Assembly: GCA_022651005.1 (NCBI GenBank) | Contig: JALCQD010000002.1 | Span: forward strand, 310,001-374,000 | Direction of reading: 5' to 3' | DNA length: 64,000 bases | DNA from: Bifidobacteriaceae bacterium | Lineage (GTDB): Bacteria > Actinomycetota > Actinomycetes > Actinomycetales > Bifidobacteriaceae | Shown here: in pieces, positions 44,696 to 53,781 of the stretch | How positions within the stretch are numbered: position 1 is the first letter of the stretch | Layout: each line of letters starts with the position of its first letter | The notes under the pieces: model-generated | Seen by the model: the letters and a program-made list of their open reading frames with translations, nothing else | Database searches by the model: none | What the model was told of the DNA's origin: nothing | Translations under genes and position numbers: made by a program

Positions 44696-45999
44696 TGGCC
44701 GGTACGGCTCAGGTTCTGCCGTCCGCCTTCCGACCGGTCGCTTCGCCCACCGCTGGCGAGACCATGCGAGCTCGGCAGCTGGAATTGGGGCGTCTCGTTG
44801 CGGCCGACCAAGCGGAAGACACGCGCCCCTTTGAGGTGTACTTCCACGTGCCGTTCTGCCTCCGTCGCTGCGGCTACTGCGATTTCAACACGTACACCGC
44901 CAAGGATTTGGGCGAGGGTGCCAGTCGTGGCAATTTCGCACATTTGGCAACACAAGAGGCCATGCGATTGCGCCGGTGGCAGGAGGCGGCGGGGATTGAC
45001 GCTCGCCCTGCGTCGACGGTCTTCTTCGGCGGGGGGACGCCCACGATTCTGCCAGCAACAGATCTTGCCGCCATGCTCAGCACTGTTCGTACGCTCTGGG
45101 GACTGGAGCCGGACGCTGAGATTACGACCGAGGCCAATCCCGACACCGTGGACGAGCGCTACATTGCCGCGCTTGCCGAGGCGGGGTTCACGAGAATTTC
45201 CTTTGGTATGCAGTCGGCGGTTCCGCAGGTGCTGAAAACTCTTGATCGTACGCATAACCAAGCCAACGTAGTGGCAGGAGTCCGTGCCGCTGCCGCGTAC
45301 GGCCTACGGTCCAGCGTCGATCTCATCTACGGCGCACCCGGGGAAAGTCTCGATCAGTGGAAGAGTTCCCTCGATGCGGCGCTTGAGCTGGGAGTCAACC
45401 ATATCTCCGCGTATGCGCTCACCGTGGAACCGACGACGAAAATGGGTCGGCAGATACGGCGCGGTGAATTGGCGTCACCAAATGACGATGACGAGGCCGC
45501 TAAATACGAGGTGGCAGATGAAACGTTGGCGGCCGCCGGTTTTGAATGGTACGAGATCTCCAATTGGGCGCGTGGCGGAGAGGTCTCACGACACAATCTC
45601 GGATATTGGCGCAACGCGGACTGGGCGGGTATCGGCCCGGGGGCGCACTCACACTATGGGAATATGCGCGCGTGGGATACAAAACACCCCAGGATGTGGG
45701 CGAAGCAGCAGCACTCGGGAATTATTCCCTGGGGCGGCACCGAACGCGTGAATGCTCAGGAGTCGCTTGAGGAAACAGTGATGCTGGGGTTGCGTCTGCA
45801 TGAAGGTCTGAGTCTACGTGAGGTTGCCCGCGATGACGAGGCAGCGTTGGAATCGCTGCGCCACAGTGCGGAGCAGCTCCGTGATGAGGGATTACTCGAG
45901 ATGGTGGATGAGCCGGCGCTGCGTGTGCGCCCCACTCTGAAGGGCAGACTTCTCAACGACCTCGTCATCGAGCGTGTGCTCGACGCCATGGGTGCGTAA
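44695..45999 (+). CDS. hemW: Radical SAM HemW-like protein
   Basis: Radical SAM enzyme of the HemN-like group, now seen as a heme chaperone rather than a coproporphyrinogen oxidase. The cluster motif is CLRRCGYCDFNTY (CxxxCxYC), followed by VFFGGGTPTIL and EANPDTVDERYIAALAEAGFTRISFGMQS. The length of 434 residues is a little over the usual 380. The stop codon of lepA overlaps this start (TGATG), so coupling is likely, and lepA-hemW is a conserved pair. A good terminator follows. Confidence 0.93.
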   Translation: MAGTAQVLPSAFRPVASPTAGETMRARQLELGRLVAADQAEDTRPFEVYFHVPFCLRRCGYCDFNTYTAKDLGEGASRGNFAHLATQEAMRLRRWQEAAGIDARPASTVFFGGGTPTILPATDLAAMLSTVRTLWGLEPDAEITTEANPDTVDERYIAALAEAGFTRISFGMQSAVPQVLKTLDRTHNQANVVAGVRAAAAYGLRSSVDLIYGAPGESLDQWKSSLDAALELGVNHISAYALTVEPTTKMGRQIRRGELASPNDDDEAAKYEVADETLAAAGFEWYEISNWARGGEVSRHNLGYWRNADWAGIGPGAHSHYGNMRAWDTKHPRMWAKQQHSGIIPWGGTERVNAQESLEETVMLGLRLHEGLSLREVARDDEAALESLRHSAEQLRDEGLLEMVDEPALRVRPTLKGRLLNDLVIERVLDAMGA

Positions 46000-46103
46000 T
46001 ACCAGATACGCGCAAGGGCCGTGCGCCACGATATTCGCGCCATGATCACATAGTGCACGGTTGCCCATGTTTCGAGTTTTTCCCTTCTATGCTGAATACC
46101 AGC

Positions 46104-46135
46104 AAGGCCGCCAAAAGCGGCCTTTTGTTTTCTTT
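46104..46135 (+). terminator. Intrinsic terminator after hemW
   Basis: AAGGCCGC (46104-46111) and GCGGCCTT (46117-46124) enclose loop CAAAA, followed by a T-rich tail (TTGTTTTCTTTT). Textbook intrinsic terminator. Confidence 0.92.
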
Positions 46136-46139
46136 TCAA

Positions 46140-46169
46140 TTGTGTTAAGAGAGTATTTCACGGTATAAA
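46140..46169 (+). promoter_or_regulatory. Candidate promoter of gltBD
   Basis: TTGTGT (46140-46145) as -35 and TATAAA (46164-46169) as -10 with 18 bases between; the transcript would start near 46176. It is between the hemW terminator and gltB. A fit to the consensus, not tested. Confidence 0.5.
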
Positions 46170-46254
46170 ACGCTGCAGTGTCGTTAACAAAAGCGTCTGT
46201 AGTGTGAAACAAAATGTGCTCGTATCAGGCCTCGACCTGACTAACGAAGAGGTG

Positions 46255-49200
46255 ATGGTGTTGACAAATCACGCGCCCTTGAATCTGACGATTCACGATA
46301 AGACGGGGCTGTATGATCCTGCAGCTGAACATGACGCGTGTGGTGTGGCCTTCGTTGCCACGCTCACGAAGGTGCCACAGCGGGCCATCGTGGATCAGGC
46401 AATCGAGGTCCTGGTCAACCTCAACCATCGCGGCGCTGTGGGAGCGGAGGAAAACACCGGAGACGGTGCAGGAATTCTCATGGCAATGCCCGACGAGTTC
46501 ATGCACGCATCAGTTGACTTCGATGTTCCGCAAGCCGGCTTTTACGCGGCAGGCATCGCCTTTCTCGACCGTGGCATTGCCGAAGGATCTTCCCAGCAGC
46601 AGGCAATAGGGAGCATCGCCGAGCAGGAGGGCCTGAAGGTTCTCGGGTGGCGCACCGTTCCCACGGATCCCAACGGACTCGGGCTGCAGGCGCTCGCCAC
46701 CATGCCGACGTTCCGTACGCTGTACGTTGCCGATGCGGCCGGCCAGCTCTCTGGCATTGGCCTCGAACGCCGCGTTTTCCGCCTGCGCAAGCGCATTGAG
46801 CACGAGGTGGGGGTGTACTTCGCCTCGTTGTCCACGCGCACCATCACCTACAAGGGCATGCTCACCACCATGCAGCTCACCCCCTTCTTCCCGGATCTTT
46901 CGGACTCGCGCATGACGACGGTTGCCGCTGTGGTTCATTCTCGTTTCTCCACCAACACGTTCCCCTCCTGGCCCCTGGCGCAACCATTCCGCCTTCTGGC
47001 GCATAACGGCGAAATCAACACCATTCAGGGCAATCGCAATTGGCTGAGCGCCCGAGAGGGTCGCCTGAAGTCAGAGCTGCTGGGAGACATGGCGCCACTG
47101 TTGCCGCTCAACACGGAGGGATACTCGGATTCAGGCACATTCGATGAGACGCTCGAGGTGTTGCATCTCGCCGGTCGTTCTCTTCCCCACGCCATCACCA
47201 TGATGGTGCCGCCGGCGTGGGAGAACGACGATCAGCTCGATCCCGACGTGCGCGCCTTCTACGAGTACAACAACACGCTTATCGAACCGTGGGATGGACC
47301 AGCGGACATCATCTTCACCGATGGGACTCAGGTGGGAGCGGTGCTCGATCGCAACGGCCTGCGCCCGGGACGGTGGCAGGTCAGCGACGAGGGACTTGTG
47401 GTGTTGGCCTCCGAGGCAGGCGTGCTCAATCGCATTCCACAGTCACACGTTGTGCGCAAAGGCCGTTTGGAACCGGGCAAGATGTTCCTTGTGAACACGG
47501 AGCAGGGCCGCATCATTCCGGATTCCGAAATCAAGCGTGACCTCGCGAGTCAACATCCCTACAGAGCGTGGGTGGAAAACAATTCGATGGAGCTCTCCGA
47601 GCTTCCAGAACGCGAGCACGTCAACTACACGGGAGTCTCGGTGCGCAGAAGGCAGCGCGCCTTCGGCTACACCCAGGAAGACCTCAAGATTCTGCTTACT
47701 CCCATGGCTAATACTGGCAAGGAGCCCATTGGCGCGATGGGTAATGACGCGCCCATTGCGGTGCTCTCGTCGCGTTCTCGAATGCTCTTTGATTACTTCA
47801 CGCAGAAGTTTGCGCAGGTCACCAATCCGCCGCTCGATTGGGAGCGCGAGCGCATGGTCACTTCATTGGAGTCTGCGATTGGGCCCGAGCCCAATCTGTT
47901 GGAAGACACCGAGCTGCACGCCAAGAAGATCGTGATTCCCGAGCCCATCATCGACTCGGAGGAGATGGCGAAGCTCAAGCGTCTCGATAAGGTGGCAGCC
48001 CTCAACGATTACTACAAGCCCTTCGTGGTGAAAGGCCTCTATCAGGTCGCTGGAGGGGGCAAGGCACTCGAGGCACGTCTCGACGAGATTTTCAACGAGG
48101 TGGACGCCGCCATTGCGGGGGGCAAGAACTTCCTTGTGCTTTCCGACCGCGATTCCAACCACACGTGGGGTCCGATACCCTCCTTGCTGCTGACATCGGC
48201 CATTCAGCATCACCTGCTGCGCACGCATACGCGCACTCAGGTGTCGATGGCCGTCGAGGCGGGCGATGTGCGTGAAATACACCACGTGGCCTTGCTCATC
48301 GCGTACGGCGCCGCCTGCGTCAATCCGTATCTTGCGCTCGAAACCGTGGAGGAACTGGCACGCAAGGGCTACGTCACCGTGACACCCGAACAGGCCGTGA
48401 AGAACCTCTCGCACGCGCTTTCCGAGGGCGTGCTGAAAATCATGTCCAAGATGGGCGTGTCCACGATCATGTCGTACCGCGGCTCTCAGCTGTTCGAGGC
48501 CGTGGGCCTTGATCAGCCCACCATTGACAAGTATTTCACCGGTACCACGTCACGCGTGGGAGGCGTGGGTCTCGAGGAAATCGCGCGCGGTGTGGCACAA
48601 CGCCACAATGTTGCTTATCCGGCACAGTGGACTGCATCGCCGCACAGAAACCTCAAGCTCGGCGGCGAGTACAAGTGGCGGCGCACCGGAGAGGACCATC
48701 TGAACGACCCCGAGGCCGTGTTCCTGCTGCAGCAGTCCACCCAGCGTGGCGACTACGCGATGTTCCAGCAGTACACAGCGCATGTTGACGACACGTCGCA
48801 CAGGCTCATGACGTTGCGTGGCCTCATGGAATTTGATTCCAAGCGTGCCCCGATTCCTCTGGAGGAAGTGGAACCGGCAACAGAGATCGTCAAGCGTTTC
48901 TCCACAGGTGCCATGAGCTATGGTTCCATTTCGCAAGAGGCGCATGAAACACTCGCCATTGCCATGAACCGCCTCGGCGCGCGGTCGAATTCAGGAGAGG
49001 GTGGTGAGTCCGACGATCGCATCGCTGATCCCAAGCGCACCAGCCGCATCAAGCAGATCGCCTCGGCCCGCTTCGGCGTCACCAGCGATTATCTCGTTTC
49101 CGCCACCGACCTCCAAATAAAGCTCGCGCAGGGCGCCAAGCCGGGAGAGGGCGGGCACCTTCCAGGTGCCAAGGTGCCGCCGTGGATCGCCAAGGTACGC

Positions 49201-50832
49201 CACGCAACGCCAGGTGTGGAACTCATCTCGCCGCCTCCTCACCACGACATTTATTCGATCGAGGATCTCGCGCAGTTGATCCACGACGCCAAGAACGCCA
49301 ATCCGCGCGCAAGGATTCACGTGAAGCTCGTGTCCGAGTTCGGTGTGGGAACCATTGCAGCGGGTGTCGCCAAGGCACACGCCGACGTGGTGCTCATTTC
49401 CGGTCACGATGGTGGAACCGGTGCAGCGCCCCTTAACGCCATCAAGCACGCGGGAACCCCGTGGGAAATTGGCCTGAGCGAGACTCAGCAGACGCTTGTT
49501 TTGAATGGCCTGCGTTCGCGTGTGGTGGTTCAGTGTGACGGTGAGCTCAAGACTGGCCGTGACATCGTCATCGCGGCGCTTTTGGGGGCCGAGGAATTCG
49601 GCTTCGCAACGTCCGCGCTCATGGTGGAAGGCTGCGTCATGATGCGCGCCTGCCATCTCAACACCTGCCCACAGGGCATCGCCACGCAGGATCCAGAGCT
49701 GCGCGCGCGCTTCACCGGCAAACCAGAATACGTCGTCAATTACTTCATGTACTTGGCGGAGGAGACTCGTGAGGTTCTCGCGAAACTCGGTTTCCACTCC
49801 ATCGAGGAAGCCGTGGGCCACGTCGAGGCTCTCAACCAGCGCAAGGCAGTGGATCAGTGGAAGGCGCAAGGCATCGACCTCAGTGCGCTGCTCGCTCAGC
49901 CAGGCCCCACGCCAGGTACCATTCTGCATCACACCATCAATCAGGAACACGGCCTCGAAAAGGCGTTGGATAATCAGCTCATCGCCGAGGCCGCACCCGC
50001 TCTGGAACGCGGCGAGCACGTGCGGCTTCACGCCGACATTCGCAACGTGAACCGCACCGTGGGCACCATGCTTGGCTACGAAATCACGCGTCGGTACAAG
50101 GCGGCGGGGCTTGCGGACAACACCATCGACATCACGCTCACCGGAACCGGTGGACAGTCCATCGGTGCTTTCATTCCGCGCGGAGAAACCCTGCGCATCG
50201 TCGGAGAAGTCAACGATTACGCGGGCAAGGGCCTGAGCGGCGGGCGCATGATTGTTCGACCGGCGGACGACGTGACCTTTGATCCGCATGCCAGCGTCAT
50301 CGGCGGCAACGTCCTGGGCTTCGGAGCCACCTCGGGGCAGATGTTCCTCGAGGGAACCGTGGGGGAGCGCTTCGCCGTCCGTAACGGCGGCGCCACTTTC
50401 GTGGTCGAGGGCGCCGGCGATCACTGCTGCGAATACATGACGGGCGGCACTGTTCTGGTGCTCGGACCCACGGGCCGCAACTTTGGCGCGGGCTTCTCTG
50501 GAGGCAACGCCTACGTGCTTGATCTGGATATGACCAAGGTCAACCGTCCGGCAGCCACGAATGGAACTCTCAAGTTCCTGCATCTTACGGAAGAGCAGGC
50601 CACCATGATTCACGACCTCATCACCCAGTATGTCGAGGAAACGGGATCTGCCTTTGCGGCGGGGCTCTTGGACGATTGGGAGGCCACGCGCTCTCGCATC
50701 ACGCACATCGTACCGTCGCAGTTCGTGGCGATGACGGCCGCGATGGAGGATGCAGCCGAGAAGAATGTGGACTTCGAGAAACCCGGTGCCTGGGAGCACG
50801 TGTATGAAACTGTGATGGAAGGAGCGCGCTGA
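46255..50832 (+). CDS. gltB: Glutamate synthase (NADPH) large subunit
   Basis: Large subunit of GOGAT, which transfers the amide of glutamine to 2-oxoglutarate. An N-terminal class II amidotransferase domain has the catalytic Cys after a propeptide in DACGVAF (Cys29 from this start), with HRGAVGAEENTGDGAG. The central FMN synthase domain includes GAMSYGSISQEAHETLAIAMN, PGEGGHLPGAKV and the Cys cluster CHLNTCPQGIATQ of the 3Fe-4S type. The C-terminal GXGXG beta-helix domain follows. About 1525 residues is normal. Starts at GTG 46204 or GTG 46258 are also possible; AAGAGG lies at 46247-46252. gltD follows after one base. Confidence 0.95.
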   Translation: MVLTNHAPLNLTIHDKTGLYDPAAEHDACGVAFVATLTKVPQRAIVDQAIEVLVNLNHRGAVGAEENTGDGAGILMAMPDEFMHASVDFDVPQAGFYAAGIAFLDRGIAEGSSQQQAIGSIAEQEGLKVLGWRTVPTDPNGLGLQALATMPTFRTLYVADAAGQLSGIGLERRVFRLRKRIEHEVGVYFASLSTRTITYKGMLTTMQLTPFFPDLSDSRMTTVAAVVHSRFSTNTFPSWPLAQPFRLLAHNGEINTIQGNRNWLSAREGRLKSELLGDMAPLLPLNTEGYSDSGTFDETLEVLHLAGRSLPHAITMMVPPAWENDDQLDPDVRAFYEYNNTLIEPWDGPADIIFTDGTQVGAVLDRNGLRPGRWQVSDEGLVVLASEAGVLNRIPQSHVVRKGRLEPGKMFLVNTEQGRIIPDSEIKRDLASQHPYRAWVENNSMELSELPEREHVNYTGVSVRRRQRAFGYTQEDLKILLTPMANTGKEPIGAMGNDAPIAVLSSRSRMLFDYFTQKFAQVTNPPLDWERERMVTSLESAIGPEPNLLEDTELHAKKIVIPEPIIDSEEMAKLKRLDKVAALNDYYKPFVVKGLYQVAGGGKALEARLDEIFNEVDAAIAGGKNFLVLSDRDSNHTWGPIPSLLLTSAIQHHLLRTHTRTQVSMAVEAGDVREIHHVALLIAYGAACVNPYLALETVEELARKGYVTVTPEQAVKNLSHALSEGVLKIMSKMGVSTIMSYRGSQLFEAVGLDQPTIDKYFTGTTSRVGGVGLEEIARGVAQRHNVAYPAQWTASPHRNLKLGGEYKWRRTGEDHLNDPEAVFLLQQSTQRGDYAMFQQYTAHVDDTSHRLMTLRGLMEFDSKRAPIPLEEVEPATEIVKRFSTGAMSYGSISQEAHETLAIAMNRLGARSNSGEGGESDDRIADPKRTSRIKQIASARFGVTSDYLVSATDLQIKLAQGAKPGEGGHLPGAKVPPWIAKVRHATPGVELISPPPHHDIYSIEDLAQLIHDAKNANPRARIHVKLVSEFGVGTIAAGVAKAHADVVLISGHDGGTGAAPLNAIKHAGTPWEIGLSETQQTLVLNGLRSRVVVQCDGELKTGRDIVIAALLGAEEFGFATSALMVEGCVMMRACHLNTCPQGIATQDPELRARFTGKPEYVVNYFMYLAEETREVLAKLGFHSIEEAVGHVEALNQRKAVDQWKAQGIDLSALLAQPGPTPGTILHHTINQEHGLEKALDNQLIAEAAPALERGEHVRLHADIRNVNRTVGTMLGYEITRRYKAAGLADNTIDITLTGTGGQSIGAFIPRGETLRIVGEVNDYAGKGLSGGRMIVRPADDVTFDPHASVIGGNVLGFGATSGQMFLEGTVGERFAVRNGGATFVVEGAGDHCCEYMTGGTVLVLGPTGRNFGAGFSGGNAYVLDLDMTKVNRPAATNGTLKFLHLTEEQATMIHDLITQYVEETGSAFAAGLLDDWEATRSRITHIVPSQFVAMTAAMEDAAEKNVDFEKPGAWEHVYETVMEGAR

Positions 50833-50833
50833 G

Positions 50834-52381
50834 ATGGCCGATCCACGAGGATTTCTGAAAACCCGCACCCGCCGCGAACTGGCGGAGCGCCCCGTCAACG
50901 AACGCGTGAACGACTGGTTCGACGTCCACGCCGAGAAGGGCGTTCAGCCCTGGACCGGTGAGCAGGCCGCTCGCTGCATGGATTGCGGAACGCCGTTCTG
51001 CATGACGGGCTGCCCCCTGGGCAACATCATCCCTGAATTCAACGACCTGGTGCGCCAGGGCCAGTGGGAGGATGCCTACAACCGTCTCTCCATGACCAAT
51101 AACTTCCCGGAGTTCACCGGACGCATCTGCCCGGCACCCTGCGAGAAGGCGTGCGTTCTCGGCATCCACCAGCCGCCCACCATGATCAAGCTCGACGAGC
51201 AGACCATCATCGATCAGGCATGGGACCTTGGCTACGTGACCCCGCAGCCTCCGCAGCGTCTCAGCGATCAGACGGTTGCCGTGGTGGGGTCGGGCCCCTC
51301 AGGCCTCGCCGCCGCTCAGCAACTCACCCGCGCCGGGCACACCGTTGTGGTGTACGAGCGCGCAGACGCCGTCGGCGGATTGGTGCGCTACGGCATTCCG
51401 AATTTCAAGCTCGACAAGCATTTGATCGACCATCGTGTTGCACAGATGGAGGCCGAGGGTACGAAATTCCGCACGGGTGTGGAAATAGGCCGCGATATTT
51501 CGTGGGACGAGTTACGCACCCGCTTCGATGCGGTGGTCGTCGCCACAGGATCCACGGTTCCGCGTGATATGCGAATTCCGGGACGTTCCCTCGATGGGAT
51601 CCACTTCGCGATGGACTTTCTACCCGACGCCACTCGTCGCGTGTACGGGGTGGATCCCGTCAACGACATCACGGCAGAGGGCAAGGATGTCATCATCATC
51701 GGCGGCGGCGATACCGGTTCCGATTGCCTTGGAACCTCGCTGCGCCAGGGTGCAAAATCCGTCACTGTGTTGCAGATCATGTCTCGCGAGCCGGACGAGC
51801 GTCCTGACTCCCAACCGTGGCCCACGTATGCGCGCACGTACCAGAAGACCTCTTCCATGGAGGAGGGCGGCACGTATATGTACGACACGGACTCCGTGGA
51901 ATTCTTATCCTCTGTGCCCGACGGGGCGTCGGATCGCGTTGCCACACCGCAGAACACCGCGGCCGATGGATTCGTGGCAGACGAGTCCGGGCACGTGACT
52001 GGGTTGAAGGTTGTGGATGTGGCGCCAGGGGAGAGTGGTCCGTTTACGCGCCAGGAGGGCACGGAGCGCGTGCTTCCCGCCGACCTGGTGCTGATTTCCG
52101 TGGGCTTCCTGCACACCGATTCCGAGACTCTCATGCAGCAGCTGCCGGTGGAGCTCGACAAGCGCGGCAACATCTCGCGCGATGCATCCTTCGAGACGTC
52201 GCAAAAAGGTGTGTTCGTGTGCGGTGACGCCGGACGCGGCCAGAGTCTGGTGGTGTGGGCTATTTCCGAGGGGCGTTCCTGCGCTGCTGCCGTCGACAAG
52301 TTCCTCATGGGTGCCACCGAGTTGCCGAGCCCCATCACCTCCACGCAGCGCCCCATGGCGTTGCCAATGACAAGAAAATAA
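50834..52381 (+). CDS. gltD: Glutamate synthase (NADPH) small subunit
   Basis: Flavoprotein subunit of glutamate synthase, 515 residues, passing electrons from NADPH to GltB. The N-terminal low-potential 4Fe-4S region has CMDCGTPFCMTGCPLGN and CPAPCEKACVLGI. Two dinucleotide folds are visible: VAVVGSGPSGLAAAQQL (FAD) and DVIIIGGGDTGSDCLG (NADPH), and VFVCGDAGRGQSLVVWAISEG near the C-terminus. It begins 2 bases after gltB, so they are co-transcribed. A hairpin follows at 52405. Confidence 0.96.
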   Translation: MADPRGFLKTRTRRELAERPVNERVNDWFDVHAEKGVQPWTGEQAARCMDCGTPFCMTGCPLGNIIPEFNDLVRQGQWEDAYNRLSMTNNFPEFTGRICPAPCEKACVLGIHQPPTMIKLDEQTIIDQAWDLGYVTPQPPQRLSDQTVAVVGSGPSGLAAAQQLTRAGHTVVVYERADAVGGLVRYGIPNFKLDKHLIDHRVAQMEAEGTKFRTGVEIGRDISWDELRTRFDAVVVATGSTVPRDMRIPGRSLDGIHFAMDFLPDATRRVYGVDPVNDITAEGKDVIIIGGGDTGSDCLGTSLRQGAKSVTVLQIMSREPDERPDSQPWPTYARTYQKTSSMEEGGTYMYDTDSVEFLSSVPDGASDRVATPQNTAADGFVADESGHVTGLKVVDVAPGESGPFTRQEGTERVLPADLVLISVGFLHTDSETLMQQLPVELDKRGNISRDASFETSQKGVFVCGDAGRGQSLVVWAISEGRSCAAAVDKFLMGATELPSPITSTQRPMALPMTRK

Positions 52382-52404
52382 CGAGCGTGCAAGTGCGCTG
52401 CTGA

Positions 52405-52447
52405 CTCCGGTACTCTGAAAATAATTGAGTATTTCAGAGTACCGGAG
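52405..52447 (+). promoter_or_regulatory. 16-bp hairpin overlapping the ribosome-binding site of the 52457 gene
   Basis: CTCCGGTACTCTGAAA (52405-52420) and TTTCAGAGTACCGGAG (52432-52447) are perfect complements around an 11-base A/T-rich loop. The 3' arm covers GGAG of the GGAGGAG Shine-Dalgarno (52444-52450) of the next gene, so a folded RNA would mask it. It may be the gltD terminator (no U-run) or a translational switch. Confidence 0.6.
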
Positions 52448-52456
52448 GAGCATGTG

Positions 52457-53179
52457 ATGGAGCAGAGACTCGCGGGACGACTTTCGAAGCGGCTTTGGGT
52501 GGTAACCGCATCTGTACTGGGACTGGTCATGGTGATGTGGCTCTCCTCTGTTCCTGCTGCCAGTGCCGACACGAGGGCAGTATCGATCCCGGATGACGTG
52601 CGCGCATATTTTCACGAAAAGGCGCCATCGGAAATAAAGACGGATCTCGGGATCGTCGATCCTCATATCAAGGCGATTCAAAAAACATCTATGGTGATGG
52701 CAGATTCCTCGGGAAAAGTGCGCATTGAGCCATCGGACTTATGGACGGCGGCAGTGTACGACACCGAAGAGCCAGTGGGTGTGGCAACACTCGAGCGCGG
52801 CAAAGACAATGTATTGTCGCTTGGGTCGTCGAACGATGGTGAGAAGGCTCGTTATTTAGTGACCGCCGAGGAGAGCGGCGGCGAGCTCGTCGAGGCCTCG
52901 CAATTGGAGGGAGCGATTTTTATGAGGATGGACGGAACGCTTTCTCCACTGAATACGGCGGCCTATCACGTGTTTGCTGACAAGACTCAGGAGGACACGG
53001 CGCTCGCGATGCTACAGAAGAAATTTGACGACCAGAAGAAAACTGGTGGTGGGTCGGCCGAAAGCTCGCCGTCTACATGGTCCTGGCTGTGGATCGTGGG
53101 CGTACTCGCACTTGCCATCATCATGTCGTCGGGAATCTATATGGCGACGAGCGGATGCAAGACATCGCACAAAAGATGA
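52457..53179 (+). CDS. Secreted/membrane-anchored protein of unknown function
   Basis: A 240-residue protein with a signal peptide (positively charged start MEQRLAGRLSKRLWVV, hydrophobic VTASVLGLVMVMWLSS and likely cleavage after PAASA) and a C-terminal membrane helix (WSWLWIVGVLALAIIMSSG) plus a short basic tail. The ~170-residue extracytoplasmic region (ADTRAVSIPDDVRAYFHEKAPSEIKTDLGIVDPHIKAIQ) has no motif I recognise. The start at ATG 52457 fits GGAGGAG 6 bases upstream; GTG 52454 is next to it. A long hairpin covers part of that site. It is widespread or lineage-specific in unknown degree. Confidence 0.6.
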   Translation: MEQRLAGRLSKRLWVVTASVLGLVMVMWLSSVPAASADTRAVSIPDDVRAYFHEKAPSEIKTDLGIVDPHIKAIQKTSMVMADSSGKVRIEPSDLWTAAVYDTEEPVGVATLERGKDNVLSLGSSNDGEKARYLVTAEESGGELVEASQLEGAIFMRMDGTLSPLNTAAYHVFADKTQEDTALAMLQKKFDDQKKTGGGSAESSPSTWSWLWIVGVLALAIIMSSGIYMATSGCKTSHKR

Positions 53180-53283
53180 GAAGTATCAGTTATGAAGCGC
53201 TGAGTCATCGACTTCCCAGAAAACGTTAGGTGTTCGCGGTAACCTTGACATCATAAGAATCGTATTCCAGGAGGTCACAACCG

Positions 53284-53781
53284 ATGGCAAATCGAGCACA
53301 GCGCAGGGCGAATACGCGAGCGGCACGCAAGGGCAATGACGGCCGGGACAACGGCCTACAGCAAGGTACCCAGTCGGCCACCAGTCAGGCGATGTTCAAC
53401 AACAAGGCAGATCGCGTGGCGGAGGGCAAAGACGAGTGGGTTCCTAGCCGAGTGGACATGGACGGCAACGCAATCTCGGCGGATGATGCAGACATGAACG
53501 CCTCTGATACCGCGATTCAAGATGCCACGTCTGCGAGCGCTCAGACAAACACGAGCCTCAAGCGCAAGCGCACTGGCAAGGGCTGGGCCAAGTTCTTCAG
53601 TTGGCTGCTCATCGGTCTATCGGCAGTGGCCTTCCTCATCGTTATGTGGATTCCAAATCTGCCGATGTGGGCCATTATCACGGTATCCGCAATCTTCGCC
53701 GTGGGAGTCTTGAGTCTGTTCGCCGTGCGCGGTGACAACGACAAGAACCCCTACCTGGACGAGAACGGCACAGCGGTATGA
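53284..53781 (+). CDS. Small two-helix membrane protein of unknown function
   Basis: A 165-residue protein with a basic, Arg/Ala-rich N-terminus (MANRAQRRANTRAARKG), a polar Gln/Asp/Thr-rich stretch to about residue 100, and two hydrophobic helices (FFSWLLIGLSAVAFLIVMW and MWAIITVSAIFAVGVLSLF). No enzyme motif is visible. AGGAGG at 53270-53275 precedes ATG 53284. The end overlaps the glycogen synthase start by 4 bases, so the two are probably translationally coupled, though a functional tie is not obvious. Confidence 0.7.
   Translation: MANRAQRRANTRAARKGNDGRDNGLQQGTQSATSQAMFNNKADRVAEGKDEWVPSRVDMDGNAISADDADMNASDTAIQDATSASAQTNTSLKRKRTGKGWAKFFSWLLIGLSAVAFLIVMWIPNLPMWAIITVSAIFAVGVLSLFAVRGDNDKNPYLDENGTAV

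Noticed and set aside
48991-50898. 635-codon minus-strand frame inside gltB
   Set aside because: Antisense shadow of a long GC-rich gene; residues show no recognisable domain.
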